A stretch of 10,023 bases of DNA, taken from contig DAOVTM010000118.1 of the NCBI GenBank assembly GCA_030633145.1, positions 1 through 10,023 of the forward strand, given 5' to 3'. Made by a program: the position numbers and the translations under genes. Shown here one piece after another: positions 1 through 7,444 of this stretch. Every line of letters starts with the position of its first letter. Position 1 is the first letter of the stretch. The notes below the pieces were generated by a model. It was not told where the DNA came from. It saw only the letters and a program-made list of their open reading frames with translations, and did not search any database. The stretch comes from Desulfobulbaceae bacterium (lineage in GTDB: Bacteria; Desulfobacterota; Desulfobulbia; Desulfobulbales; Desulfobulbaceae).

Positions 1-1854
1 ATTCGAGTCCTTGCCGATCACCTTGCCAACCAGATAGCCGCCGGTGAGGTAGTAGAACGTCCCGCCTCAGTAGTCAAGGAGCTGCTGGAAAACTCCCTGG
101 ATGCCGGGGCAGACCGGATCGATATCCAGGTGGAAGGTGGCGGTACCCGCTTAATCCGGGTCAATGACAACGGCTTGGGTATGGATGCCGATGATGTCAT
201 GCTCTGCCTTGAGCGTCACGCCACCTCGAAACTGCTGGATGAGAGCCAGCTATCAGCCATTGCCACCCTGGGGTTTCGCGGTGAGGCCCTGCCCAGTATC
301 GGTTCGGTTTCCCGGATGACCATTCTCTCACGTACCAGGGACGCAGCCATCGGCACCCGGGCAGATCTCCGCTATGGAATCCTGCACAGTGTCCATGAAG
401 ACGGCTGCGCCCGTGGCACCACTGTCGAGGTGCGCAGCCTGTTTGGCAACCTGCCTGCGCGCAAGAAATTTCTCAAGACCAAACGAACCGAGCTTTCTCA
501 TATTGAAGAGGTTATCCGCAGCCAGGCTCTGGCCCATCCTGATATATCCTTTTCCCTGCAGGTGGAAGGCCGCACCTCCTTTTCCTACAGTTGCGCAGAA
601 CCGGAACAGCGGTTGCGTGATGTGTTTCGTTATGAGGATGTACTGCTGCCAATACATGCGGCCACCGATACGGAGGACGGGTTGGAGGTGAACGGTTTTT
701 TTCTTCTGCCGGAAACCTCGGGTTCACGGCAGCTACGCATTTTGGTCAACTCCCGTCCAGTGCAGGATCGGATGATCCGTCACGCTGTGCTGGAGGGGCT
801 GCGGGGATTTCTCATGAAGGGACACCAGCCTGCTGGGGCTTTACTGCTGAATATTTCACCGGAACTGGTGGATATCAACGTCCACCCTGCCAAGCGGGAG
901 ATTCGTTTCCGTGAGTCAAATCAGGTGCATGACTTTATGATCATGGCAGTTGCTCAGGCCGTCCGGCTGTATCAGGAGCAGGTTCGTTCCGAGCTCTTTA
1001 CTGTTCCTAAAGCTCAGGATGATGAGGGCGAAGAGCAGCAGCAACTGTTTGTTCAGCAAAGAGAATCGGTTCAGGGTAGTCTGCCCGGTTTAGAATCTAA
1101 CCCGCCCGTCCTGACGCAGTCCGGTTTTATTCCACCGGTAAAACCGGCTATTGCTCCCTTGGTCTCCAGTGAACCAAAAACAGCTCCCCTGGCTGAGGTC
1201 ACGCCAATACATGAACCGTCCGCAGCTCCAGCGGAATCTGCACCGGAAACTGCACCGGAAACCAGGGTTGGCAACCTCACCCTGATCGGCCAGTTTCTCA
1301 AACTCTATCTCCTCTGCGAGCATGATGGTCAACTGGTGGTCATTGATCAGCACGCAGCCCATGAACGAATTATTTACCAGCGGCTGCGCCGAGGCTATGA
1401 AGAACGAAAAATTCCTTGCCAGGGGTTGATGTTTCCTGCCACGGTAGAGCTGGATCCTGATCACGCCGAGATCATGGAAAAAGAGGAACAGATCGTGGCT
1501 GATCTTGGGGTTGAGGCGGAATATTTTGGTGACTCCACCTGGATGGTCAAGGGTCTGCCTGCCCAGGTCAGCCATCTGTCGCCGGACGAGGTATTAACCG
1601 ATATTCTGGACGGACTGGCCAACCGTTCCGGTTCGGGATTATCCACAGTCGTTCCGGAATGTATTGACAACCTGCTGGCTTCCATGGCATGCAAGGCGGC
1701 AATCAAGGCCGGAAACCGGCTCCGCCCCGAGGAGATGATCGAGCTGCTCCAACAGATGGGAAGCAGCGATGTCTTTTCCCACTGTCCCCACGGCAGGCCG
1801 GTAATCAAGACCTTTTCCCGGAGAGAGATTGAGAAGTGGTTTCATCGTACCTGA
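1..1854 (+). CDS. mutL: DNA mismatch repair protein MutL (5' end outside window)
   Basis: MutL couples mismatch recognition by MutS to strand incision and repair. The frame is open from base 1, and the first visible residues (IRVLADHLANQIAAGEVVER) are the normal MutL N-terminus, so only about 3-5 codons are missing; an internal ATG at 130 is not the start. GHKL ATPase motifs are present: ELLENSLDAGA with the catalytic Glu, DNGLGM, HATSK and GFRGEAL. The transducer domain carries NSRPVQDR and INVHPAKREIRF. A Pro/Ala/Glu-rich linker (about 1000-1265) leads to the C-terminal dimerisation/endonuclease domain with DQHAAHERIIYQ, ACKAAIKA and CPHGRP, which marks the nicking type of MutL found in bacteria without MutH. 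The last Glu usual in DQHA(X)2E(X)4E is Gln here. In-window length is 617 residues, normal for the family. A terminator follows directly. Confidence 0.97.
   Translation: MRVLADHLANQIAAGEVVERPASVVKELLENSLDAGADRIDIQVEGGGTRLIRVNDNGLGMDADDVMLCLERHATSKLLDESQLSAIATLGFRGEALPSIGSVSRMTILSRTRDAAIGTRADLRYGILHSVHEDGCARGTTVEVRSLFGNLPARKKFLKTKRTELSHIEEVIRSQALAHPDISFSLQVEGRTSFSYSCAEPEQRLRDVFRYEDVLLPIHAATDTEDGLEVNGFFLLPETSGSRQLRILVNSRPVQDRMIRHAVLEGLRGFLMKGHQPAGALLLNISPELVDINVHPAKREIRFRESNQVHDFMIMAVAQAVRLYQEQVRSELFTVPKAQDDEGEEQQQLFVQQRESVQGSLPGLESNPPVLTQSGFIPPVKPAIAPLVSSEPKTAPLAEVTPIHEPSAAPAESAPETAPETRVGNLTLIGQFLKLYLLCEHDGQLVVIDQHAAHERIIYQRLRRGYEERKIPCQGLMFPATVELDPDHAEIMEKEEQIVADLGVEAEYFGDSTWMVKGLPAQVSHLSPDEVLTDILDGLANRSGSGLSTVVPECIDNLLASMACKAAIKAGNRLRPEEMIELLQQMGSSDVFSHCPHGRPVIKTFSRREIEKWFHRT
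1238..1261 (+). repeat. 12-bp tandem duplication in the mutL linker
   Basis: CTGCACCGGAAA occurs twice back to back (1238-1249 and 1250-1261) and encodes a doubled Ala-Pro-Glu-Thr unit in the disordered linker of MutL. It keeps the frame. Such in-frame duplication is tolerated in a flexible linker and could vary in copy number between strains. Confidence 0.85.
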
Positions 1855-1865
1855 ACAATTAAGGG

Positions 1866-1920
1866 GTTGCGCAGGTGAGCAGGATTCTCCCTGTTTCTCT
1901 GCGCAACAGTTTTATTTTTT
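1866..1920 (+). terminator. Rho-independent terminator after mutL
   Basis: GTTGCGCAG (1866-1874) pairs perfectly over nine bases with CTGCGCAAC (1899-1907). The 24-nt loop holds a smaller CAGG/CCTG hairpin. The stem is followed by AGTTTTATTTTTT. It lies 12 bases after the mutL stop and separates mutL from the next operon. Confidence 0.88.
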
Positions 1921-1938
1921 AATTTTTTAATTTTTTAA
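1915..1938 (+). repeat. Three tandem TTTTTTAA units
   Basis: TTTTTTAA is repeated three times with exact 8-bp period (1915-1938), followed by ACTTTTTTT or close to it. It overlaps the T-tract of the mutL terminator and lies just before the ribosome binding site of the MBL gene. It could be a slippage-prone tract, an extended terminator tail or an AT-rich element aiding the downstream promoter. Confidence 0.8.
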
Positions 1939-1971
1939 CTTTTTTTGCAGGACTTCACAGGAGGAGAAACC

Positions 1972-2715
1972 ATGAGCAACTACATTATTCATCCCATGGT
2001 CGTGGGCAGCAAGGTGTTTGACAAGGGAATGATGACCTACCAGCACGACTACGGCACCCCCTATACCATTCCCATTTATAGCTGGTATATTGAGGGCGGA
2101 GACAAGAAAATATTAGTTGATACCGGCGAGATGCACCCGGTTATCTCCGAGGATCGGGAAAAGGCGATTAACGGAAAAATCCGAACCCTGGAGGATAACC
2201 TGGCCCGTTTTGACCTTACTCCAGAAGACATTGACGTGGTCATTCACACCCATCTTCATTCCGACCACTGTGAAAACGATTATAAATGCTCCAATGCCAG
2301 GTTCTATATCCATGAACAGGAGCTGCATGCCATCACTGATCCGCATCCGCTGGACTACCGCTATGTGGAGGATTTTATCTTTGAAATTCGTGAGGCCGGA
2401 CAGATTGAGGTGGTCAGAAAGGATCAGGAACTGCTGCCCGGTATCTCAGTTTTGCATACACCGGCTCATACTCCGGGCGGGATGACGGTATTCATTGATA
2501 CGGAAAAGGGCAGGGCTGCGATCACCGGTTTCTGCGTGATTAAAGAGAATTTTGAGCCGCCCGTACAGATCAGAGCCATGGAGATGGAGGTCATCCCGCC
2601 GGGAACCAATATCAACTCTTATGAAGCCTACGACATGATGCTCAAGGTGCGGGATATGGCGGATATTATTATCCCGCTCCATGAACCGGAATACGCTTCC
2701 ATGGATGCTGTTTAA
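1972..2715 (+). CDS. MBL-fold metallohydrolase, AHL-lactonase-like family
   Basis: The product is a 247-aa cytoplasmic metallo-beta-lactamase-fold hydrolase. The start is ATG 1972, placed by a strong AGGAGGAG just upstream; a TTG at 1945 has no such site. The metal motif HLHSDH lies near residues 93-98, within HTHLHSDHCEND. LHTPAHTPGGM supplies the next His about 70 residues on, and a late IPLHEPEY supplies the final His. The bridging Asp seen in AiiA-type lactonases is not evident: where AiiA has IDASYTKENF this protein has TGFCVIKENF, putting Gly at the Asp position with a Cys two residues later. Substrate is therefore uncertain. It shares the TAATG junction with the ABC permease gene, so it probably acts on a compound handled by that transporter. 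No signal peptide is seen. Confidence 0.85.
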   Translation: MSNYIIHPMVVGSKVFDKGMMTYQHDYGTPYTIPIYSWYIEGGDKKILVDTGEMHPVISEDREKAINGKIRTLEDNLARFDLTPEDIDVVIHTHLHSDHCENDYKCSNARFYIHEQELHAITDPHPLDYRYVEDFIFEIREAGQIEVVRKDQELLPGISVLHTPAHTPGGMTVFIDTEKGRAAITGFCVIKENFEPPVQIRAMEMEVIPPGTNINSYEAYDMMLKVRDMADIIIPLHEPEYASMDAV

Positions 2716-3497
2716 TGGTGAAAAAGGCAACGCTGATTGATATTGCTAAATTCAGCCTGCTCGTAATTGCTGCGGGCTGGTTGCTGGTGCGTGGCAGCAG
2801 CCAGGCTGGCTATAACTGGCAGTGGTATCAGGTGCCACGCTATCTCTTTACCATCGAAGATGGGGTCTTTATCCCCGGCCCGCTCCTGGATGGGTTATGG
2901 ATTACTTTGCAGATAACCGGCTGCAGCCTGGTACTGGCAACCATCATCGGTTTGCTCACCGCCCTGCTGCGTCTCTCCAACTCCCTGGTGGGGCGGATCA
3001 TGGCCAGAGTCTATCTGGAAATAATCCGTAACACCCCGCTCCTGGTGCAGATATTTATTATCTACTTTGTTCTGGCCCCGATCTTCAACCTGGAGCGGTT
3101 TCTTGCAGCGGTGATTGCCCTGAGCCTCTTTGAAGGGGCTTATGCCTCTGAGATCTTCCGGGCAGGTATCGTCTCCATCCATCGGGGTCAATGGGAGGCC
3201 GCGCACAGTATCGGACTCTCTGTCTTTGATACCTGGCGCACGATTATTCTTCCCCAGGCCGTGACCAGGATTCTGCCGCCCCTGACCAGTCAGGCCGTGT
3301 CCCTGATTAAGGATTCGGCTCTGGTCAGCACCATTGCGGTCTATGATTTAACCATGCAGGGTAGGGTTGTGATTGCGGAAACCTTTCTCACCTTTGAGAT
3401 CTGGTTTACGGTGGCTGCCATCTATCTGGTACTCACCCTGAGCCTGTCCCAGGTTGCGAGTCTGTTGGAAAAACGTGCTCGTTGCCGGGTTTGGTGA
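2715..3497 (+). CDS. Polar amino acid ABC transporter permease (HisM/GlnP family)
   Basis: This 260-aa inner-membrane protein forms the channel of a polar amino acid importer. The ATG overlaps the preceding TAA by one base (TAATG). An N-terminal hydrophobic segment (residues about 9-25) is followed by a periplasmic stretch and a run of membrane segments. The family hallmarks are YLEIIRNTPLLVQIF and the EAA coupling loop (WEAAHSIGLSVFDTWRTIIL, with PQA after it), which docks on the ATPase. SLIKDSALVSTIAV, typical of the His/Gln/Glu permeases, follows. Length is usual. Only one permease gene is present, so the channel is probably a homodimer, as in some family members. No periplasmic binding protein gene is adjacent within the window. 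Confidence 0.93.
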   Translation: MVKKATLIDIAKFSLLVIAAGWLLVRGSSQAGYNWQWYQVPRYLFTIEDGVFIPGPLLDGLWITLQITGCSLVLATIIGLLTALLRLSNSLVGRIMARVYLEIIRNTPLLVQIFIIYFVLAPIFNLERFLAAVIALSLFEGAYASEIFRAGIVSIHRGQWEAAHSIGLSVFDTWRTIILPQAVTRILPPLTSQAVSLIKDSALVSTIAVYDLTMQGRVVIAETFLTFEIWFTVAAIYLVLTLSLSQVASLLEKRARCRVW

Positions 3498-3526
3498 ACA
3501 GGGAAAATCAGCACAGGGATGAACTG

Positions 3527-4264
3527 ATGAGTGACATTATTATCCAGGTCAGCAGTCTCTACAAGACCTTTTCCGCTACAATCCCGGCTCTGGTGGATTT
3601 TTCCGCCCAGGTGTCCAGGGGTGAGGTGCTGGTGGTCATCGGCCCGTCCGGTTCAGGTAAATCTACCTTTCTCCGCTGTTTGAACGGATTGGAAGAGATC
3701 GATTCCGGAACCATTATTATTGACGGGATCCCCCTGGATGAAAATGAAAAAAACCGCCTGGAAATCCGCAGGGAAGTGGGTATGGTCTTCCAGTCCTTCA
3801 ACCTCTTTCCCCATAAAAATGTGGCGGAGAATATCAACCTGGCTCAGCGGCTGGTACGGAAAAAAAGCCGTGATCAGGCCATGCAGACCACCATGGATCT
3901 GCTGCGCAAGGTTGGGATGGTGGAAAAGGCGGAGTCTTATCCGGCAGAACTCTCCGGCGGTCAGCAACAACGAGTTGCCATTGCCCGTGCCTTGGCTCTG
4001 CGTCCCAAGGTAATGCTCTTTGATGAGGCCACCTCCGCCCTTGATCCGGAGATGATCGGCGAGGTCTTGGAGGTGATGTCCACTCTGGCCAGGGAAGGAA
4101 TGACCATGGTGGTGGTTACCCACGAGATGGGCTTTGCCCGTGAGGTCAGTGACCGGATTATCTTTATGGAAGATGGGCGGATTATTGAGCAGGGAGAGAC
4201 TGAGTCCTTTTTTCTCGCCCCGAAAGAGGAGCGGACTAAACGGTTTTTGGATCAGATACTTTGA
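3527..4264 (+). CDS. Polar amino acid ABC transporter ATP-binding protein (GlnQ/HisP family)
   Basis: This 245-aa ATPase powers the permease encoded just upstream. ATG 3527 is chosen because AGGGA lies seven bases before it and homologues begin in this way; a TTG at 3482 inside the permease gene would add an unrelated 15-residue tail. All ABC motifs are intact: Walker A GPSGSGKST (39-47), Q-loop Gln 89 in MVFQSFNLFPH, signature LSGGQQQRVAIARA (142-155), Walker B VMLFDE (162-167) with D-loop SALDPE, and switch His 199 in VVVTHEMGFA. The FNLFPH and THEMGFA wording is characteristic of polar amino acid importers. It ends the GC-rich operon; no clear terminator hairpin is visible after it. Confidence 0.95.
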   Translation: MSDIIIQVSSLYKTFSATIPALVDFSAQVSRGEVLVVIGPSGSGKSTFLRCLNGLEEIDSGTIIIDGIPLDENEKNRLEIRREVGMVFQSFNLFPHKNVAENINLAQRLVRKKSRDQAMQTTMDLLRKVGMVEKAESYPAELSGGQQQRVAIARALALRPKVMLFDEATSALDPEMIGEVLEVMSTLAREGMTMVVVTHEMGFAREVSDRIIFMEDGRIIEQGETESFFLAPKEERTKRFLDQIL

Positions 4265-4352
4265 AAGGTGTGACTTGAGTTATTGTTGTATGAGTAAGGT
4301 AGTAGAATAGAGTCTTGGCAGGCATGACAAACTGCTTAGGATTAATTTTATT

Positions 4353-4380
4353 TTCAACGTGTGATGGAATTTATTATAAC
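4353..4380 (+). promoter_or_regulatory. Possible promoter of the AT-rich cassette
   Basis: The 139-base gap after the ABC operon is AT-rich and holds TATAAC (4375-4380; five of six consensus bases) with TTCAAC (4353-4358; three of six) 16 bases upstream. Transcription would begin about 17 bases before the proposed GTG start at 4404. The -35 box is weak and other AT hexamers are nearby. Confidence 0.3.
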
Positions 4381-4403
4381 ACATTTACAATGGTTTATTT
4401 AAA

Positions 4404-5696
4404 GTGAAGCCACTCCAGTCAATAAAAAAGTTCTATTTTCTTGATTATTTTTATATCATGCTGGCAAGTGTTGAGAAACAGAGTCAACCTGCTGATGTCT
4501 TTGACATATTCAAGAAGTTAAAACAAAAACATGCCTTGGGTGAATCAAAATACAAGAAGCTTACAGCTGATGATGAATATTTAGACGCAAAGCAACGACA
4601 AAACCAGGAAAAGAAATTTTATTATACATTCACGCAAGTTGTCGTAGAAAGTAAAGAGTATGAACTTATCAGGGAGGATGAGGGAAATAAACTTGCTCTG
4701 ACTGAAAAAGGACGCAACCTGCTCAAACAACACAAAAATGATGGTGTATGGGAATTCAATCGTTCAATTTTTACCTTGATGGAGGATCGATACAACGGAT
4801 TTCGCTCCTTTGTAGAGTTTCTTTACCACGCAAATCCTCACCGGGCCGGTGTTCTTATCTTTCCCCATTACTCTCCATTGCAGCTTGGTTTTAATCGAAA
4901 GAACATTCAAACAACAGCTGATATTTTTTACTATGCTGATACATTAAGAAAAAAACTTGAGAAAGACATCCTGCTGCATCTTAAGCAAACAGTATCTTTG
5001 CAGGAGAAGAATGATGAAATCCTTGATAAACTGATTAACGATAAAGATAACATTCTTCCGGCAAAGCAAAAAGATAGTTTTGCTGCTAAGGATTATAATA
5101 AAATCACAAAACGTATCAGGGATTTCTGGATCACATATTTTCTTAAAGATATGTATAAGTGCCAATATGCCATGGCCACCTTTGATTTATGGATTTATCG
5201 TGCTAAACAGATAGGAATCATTCATGCTACAGAATCATATCCATTTCTCAACGGCAAGTTGGTTTACCCAACATCCGTGGTTGTAAAAAGCACGAATTCT
5301 GCTGATTTTACTGAAATCCATAAATACGAGGACGGGCATCATCTCTATCTGCATACTCCCAAACAGGATGATTTTCAGGAAGAATTTGTCGATGCCATGG
5401 TTGATGGGTATTTTTCGCTCAGAAAAACATCCCGGAATTATTTTGTCAACTTATCCTCTTTATGTGAGATAGTATCCTATAATTTAAAAATATCATCACA
5501 CGATTTTGAACGGTTTTTAAATATTATCTATCGCATGAATCTGATGGGAGAATTACGCATTCGTATTTCATTGGAAGTTGATAAATTGCCGGAGGAAACC
5601 AATATGATGTATTTAAAACGTGAACCCGTCAAGGTCGATGGCAGTTACCGTAACATCATTGCCATTGATGTGACAAAAAGGAGAGCAGAGCTGTGA
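4404..5696 (+). CDS. Hypothetical protein with winged-helix-like ends, first gene of an ATPase/PIN cassette
   Basis: I do not recognise this 430-aa soluble protein. Residues about 25-110 read as a winged-helix-like domain: helices with many charged residues, then YELIREDEGNKLALTEKG, a typical wing-and-helix ending. A middle alpha-helical part (about 120-270) contains a Lys/Glu-rich stretch (180-245) that may be a coiled coil. Residues about 346-395 (NLSSLCEIVSYNLKISSHDF onward) look like a second helix-turn-helix/winged-helix unit. A role as DNA-binding or adaptor subunit of the following ATPase is inference. The start is uncertain: GTG 4404 gives the longest frame after an in-frame TAA at 4377, but lacks a clear ribosome site; ATG 4458 is the alternative. 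It is AT-rich compared with the ABC genes and overlaps the ATPase gene by GTGA. Confidence 0.75.
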   Translation: MKPLQSIKKFYFLDYFYIMLASVEKQSQPADVFDIFKKLKQKHALGESKYKKLTADDEYLDAKQRQNQEKKFYYTFTQVVVESKEYELIREDEGNKLALTEKGRNLLKQHKNDGVWEFNRSIFTLMEDRYNGFRSFVEFLYHANPHRAGVLIFPHYSPLQLGFNRKNIQTTADIFYYADTLRKKLEKDILLHLKQTVSLQEKNDEILDKLINDKDNILPAKQKDSFAAKDYNKITKRIRDFWITYFLKDMYKCQYAMATFDLWIYRAKQIGIIHATESYPFLNGKLVYPTSVVVKSTNSADFTEIHKYEDGHHLYLHTPKQDDFQEEFVDAMVDGYFSLRKTSRNYFVNLSSLCEIVSYNLKISSHDFERFLNIIYRMNLMGELRIRISLEVDKLPEETNMMYLKREPVKVDGSYRNIIAIDVTKRRAEL

Positions 5697-7090
5697 ACAA
5701 ATTATCACGAAAGCCAAAACAGGTACAAGTCCTGGAATCGGCAGGGCGATATAGCCGTTTTTCTCTTCAAGAAAATCCTTTTCCCCTTAGTCCGGTTAAT
5801 AAAAATTCCAATGATAAACGTATTAACGGTGAGATTTATGAAGATGCAATTCGATCTAAAGAGTTCTCGCAGGTAGAAAACGGGTTTTTAAAACAACCCC
5901 AGTCCAATCTTAATCGTCTTCGCCTGGGGTATATCTGTGACACGTCATATATTGGCCGTGGCAACGGTAAATCAGCATTTCTGGTCAACCTGACGCGTAG
6001 AATTAACAAAGAGTTTTGTCTTGATATAAGTGATGAAGCCAATAAATGCTTTGCCCTGTATGTCGTTCCTGAGGCAGGTGGAAGAACAAAAACATTTACC
6101 AGCTTTATTGAACTAATTTTTGTTTCTCTTGTTCAATCCGGGATTCTTGATATTTGTCTGGCCTCACTGCGCCTGGATGCAGCTGCTGAATTGTACCCGG
6201 ATGTTGATGTATTACCAGATTGTACAGATGATGAGCTTGTTGCTGGTCTTAACTCTCAGGAATGGCTTAAAAATAAAGGAGTTGATCCTGACAAGCTCTC
6301 TATAAAAATTCTTGAAAGCGATTATTTGCAATCACTTCCAGAAAGCTTTCCGATAATGAATGAGTACAAGTTGTTCACCAGTCCGTTGGTGACAACAGAA
6401 ATGTTCAAAACATACTTCTCTGGATTAAAAAGAGGTCAGGAACAGATAGAGTTTCTTTTTTCCCATCTTGTTCAACTGCTCATGGCTTCTGGATTTAACG
6501 GTGCCTATATTCTTGTTGATGATTTTGAACGTATTCCGGATTTCCAGACTGCCCGTCAGAGAAAGGATTTTGCCATTGAGTTGCGTTCCTGTCTTCTTGA
6601 CGGCTCTTATGTTAATGCAAGATATGGTTTTTATAACATGTTGTTAGTCCTTCATGCAGGAGTTCCCAAGCTGATTTCTGAGGCATGGCAGGCAGCCGGG
6701 CTTGATAACCGGTACCCCATATTACCTAAAATTGAATCAAAACATCTGATTAAGTTTGAGAAGTTGAGCAATAAGCATGTTTCAATGCTGCTTGAAAAAT
6801 ACCTTTCCATCTATCGTGCCGGTCATGTAGATGATAAGCTATCGCCGTTTACCCAGGAAGCGGTTATGCTGATTGCCAGAAATAATGAAAATAACGCTGC
6901 CCGTATATTGAAAACCTGCTCGGAATTATTGGAAAAGGCTGCGGATACCATCGGATGCAAGGAGATTGATGAAGATTTTGTTAAAGCACAGGCAGAAGGA
7001 CTGGGGTTTGACGATATGGATACTGTTGCACCGGCAATTGAGGATCAAAAGGCGACTGATTTAATGCAGAAAGCAGTAGGGAATTTATAG
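5693..7090 (+). CDS. P-loop ATPase (AAA+/STAND-like), unknown function
   Basis: This 465-aa ATPase is the second gene of the cassette. The GTG start at 5693 overlaps the previous stop (GTGA) and has AAGGAG about 8-10 bases upstream, indicating translational coupling. The putative Walker A is GRGNGKSAF (residues 88-96). It lacks the usual first Gly five positions before GK, where Ile stands, but keeps GNGKS. Walker B is YILVDDFE (272-279), with two acidic residues after the hydrophobic strand. MLLVLHAG (316-323) has the look of a sensor-1 strand, and an Arg after it (Arg 340, GLDNRYPIL) could be an arginine finger. The C-terminal third is helical, as in the lid of Orc/Cdc6-like or STAND ATPases. 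I cannot assign it to a named defence ATPase such as BrxC or BrxD. It probably works with the proteins encoded on either side. Confidence 0.8.
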   Translation: MNKLSRKPKQVQVLESAGRYSRFSLQENPFPLSPVNKNSNDKRINGEIYEDAIRSKEFSQVENGFLKQPQSNLNRLRLGYICDTSYIGRGNGKSAFLVNLTRRINKEFCLDISDEANKCFALYVVPEAGGRTKTFTSFIELIFVSLVQSGILDICLASLRLDAAAELYPDVDVLPDCTDDELVAGLNSQEWLKNKGVDPDKLSIKILESDYLQSLPESFPIMNEYKLFTSPLVTTEMFKTYFSGLKRGQEQIEFLFSHLVQLLMASGFNGAYILVDDFERIPDFQTARQRKDFAIELRSCLLDGSYVNARYGFYNMLLVLHAGVPKLISEAWQAAGLDNRYPILPKIESKHLIKFEKLSNKHVSMLLEKYLSIYRAGHVDDKLSPFTQEAVMLIARNNENNAARILKTCSELLEKAADTIGCKEIDEDFVKAQAEGLGFDDMDTVAPAIEDQKATDLMQKAVGNL

Positions 7091-7224
7091 TGAGAAATTA
7101 CTGCCTAAATACAGATGAGATTGGTCAGCTTGTACAATGGGAAAAAAACAGGGCGGTAATATCAGGCCAGGAATTAATGTTGGCACTTGACGAGGCACAG
7201 GGATGGGAAACGCAGGGTGTTTGA
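7090..7224 (+). CDS. Small protein, 5' part of a frame-split gene (44 aa)
   Basis: The GTG at 7090 overlaps the ATPase stop (TAGTG), with AGGGA (7078-7082) seven bases upstream, so it has a credible start and coupling. The 44 residues run VRNYCLNTDEIGQLVQWEKN through GQELMLALDEAQGWETQGV and stop at TGA 7222. The downstream frame continues open to 7444 without its own good ribosome site. One extra base in GGG (7215-7217), or a +1 slip at GTT-TGA, would join the two into a protein of about 117 aa. Function is unknown. Its place before a PIN gene would suit an antitoxin or small partner, but no known antitoxin fold is recognised. Confidence 0.5.
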   Translation: MRNYCLNTDEIGQLVQWEKNRAVISGQELMLALDEAQGWETQGV

Positions 7225-7444
7225 GGGGAACAAAGAGGCATCTCTTGCTGAAAAGTTGGAGCAAATAGAAATGCTATTTACCTTGCAGGATGAGATATGC
7301 TTTGACATTGAGGAAGGGGATGAGTGTTTTACCGGATATATATTAGGGAATCTCAGAAACCCGGAGGATTCTCTGGAGGATGCTCTTATTGACTTGTTAA
7401 ATCGCTTCAGGGATAAAGATTATGAGCATACGTTATGTCGTTGA
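7187..7444 (+). CDS. Small acidic protein, 3' part of a frame-split gene
   Basis: The open frame from TTG 7187 gives at most 85 aa. The TTG has no well-placed ribosome site, and the residues before about 7217 (TRHRDGKRR) are basic and unlike the rest, so the coding part probably begins near GTG-TTT-GAG (7217). The body is acidic and helical (LAEKLEQIEMLFTLQDEICF, DIEEGDE, then NPEDSLEDALIDLLNRF) and suits an antitoxin-like or adaptor protein. It overlaps the PIN gene start by 23 bases. It is probably expressed as the C-terminal part of the 7090 gene, if frameshifting occurs; otherwise the gene is broken. No family is recognised. Confidence 0.5.
   Translation: MTRHRDGKRRVFEGNKEASLAEKLEQIEMLFTLQDEICFDIEEGDECFTGYILGNLRNPEDSLEDALIDLLNRFRDKDYEHTLCR

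Noticed and set aside
328..1845. Several minus-strand open frames inside mutL
   Set aside because: They lie wholly within a certain MutL coding region, lack ribosome sites and show no recognisable domains.
1945..1971. TTG start for the MBL gene at 1945
   Set aside because: The Shine-Dalgarno AGGAGGAG lies downstream of this TTG and directs ATG 1972.
2113..2730. Alternative-frame open reading frames on both strands in the MBL gene
   Set aside because: They overlap an unambiguous metallohydrolase and their translations look like shadow sequence.
3482..3526. TTG start for the ABC ATPase inside the permease gene
   Set aside because: The added residues do not resemble the family, and AGGGA before ATG 3527 explains initiation.
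4404..7090. Assignment of the first two cassette genes to BREX (BrxC/BrxD) or Wadjet (JetA)
   Set aside because: Neither the length and motif wording nor the neighbouring genes match what I recall of those systems; no PglZ, SMC-like or Toprim partner is present.
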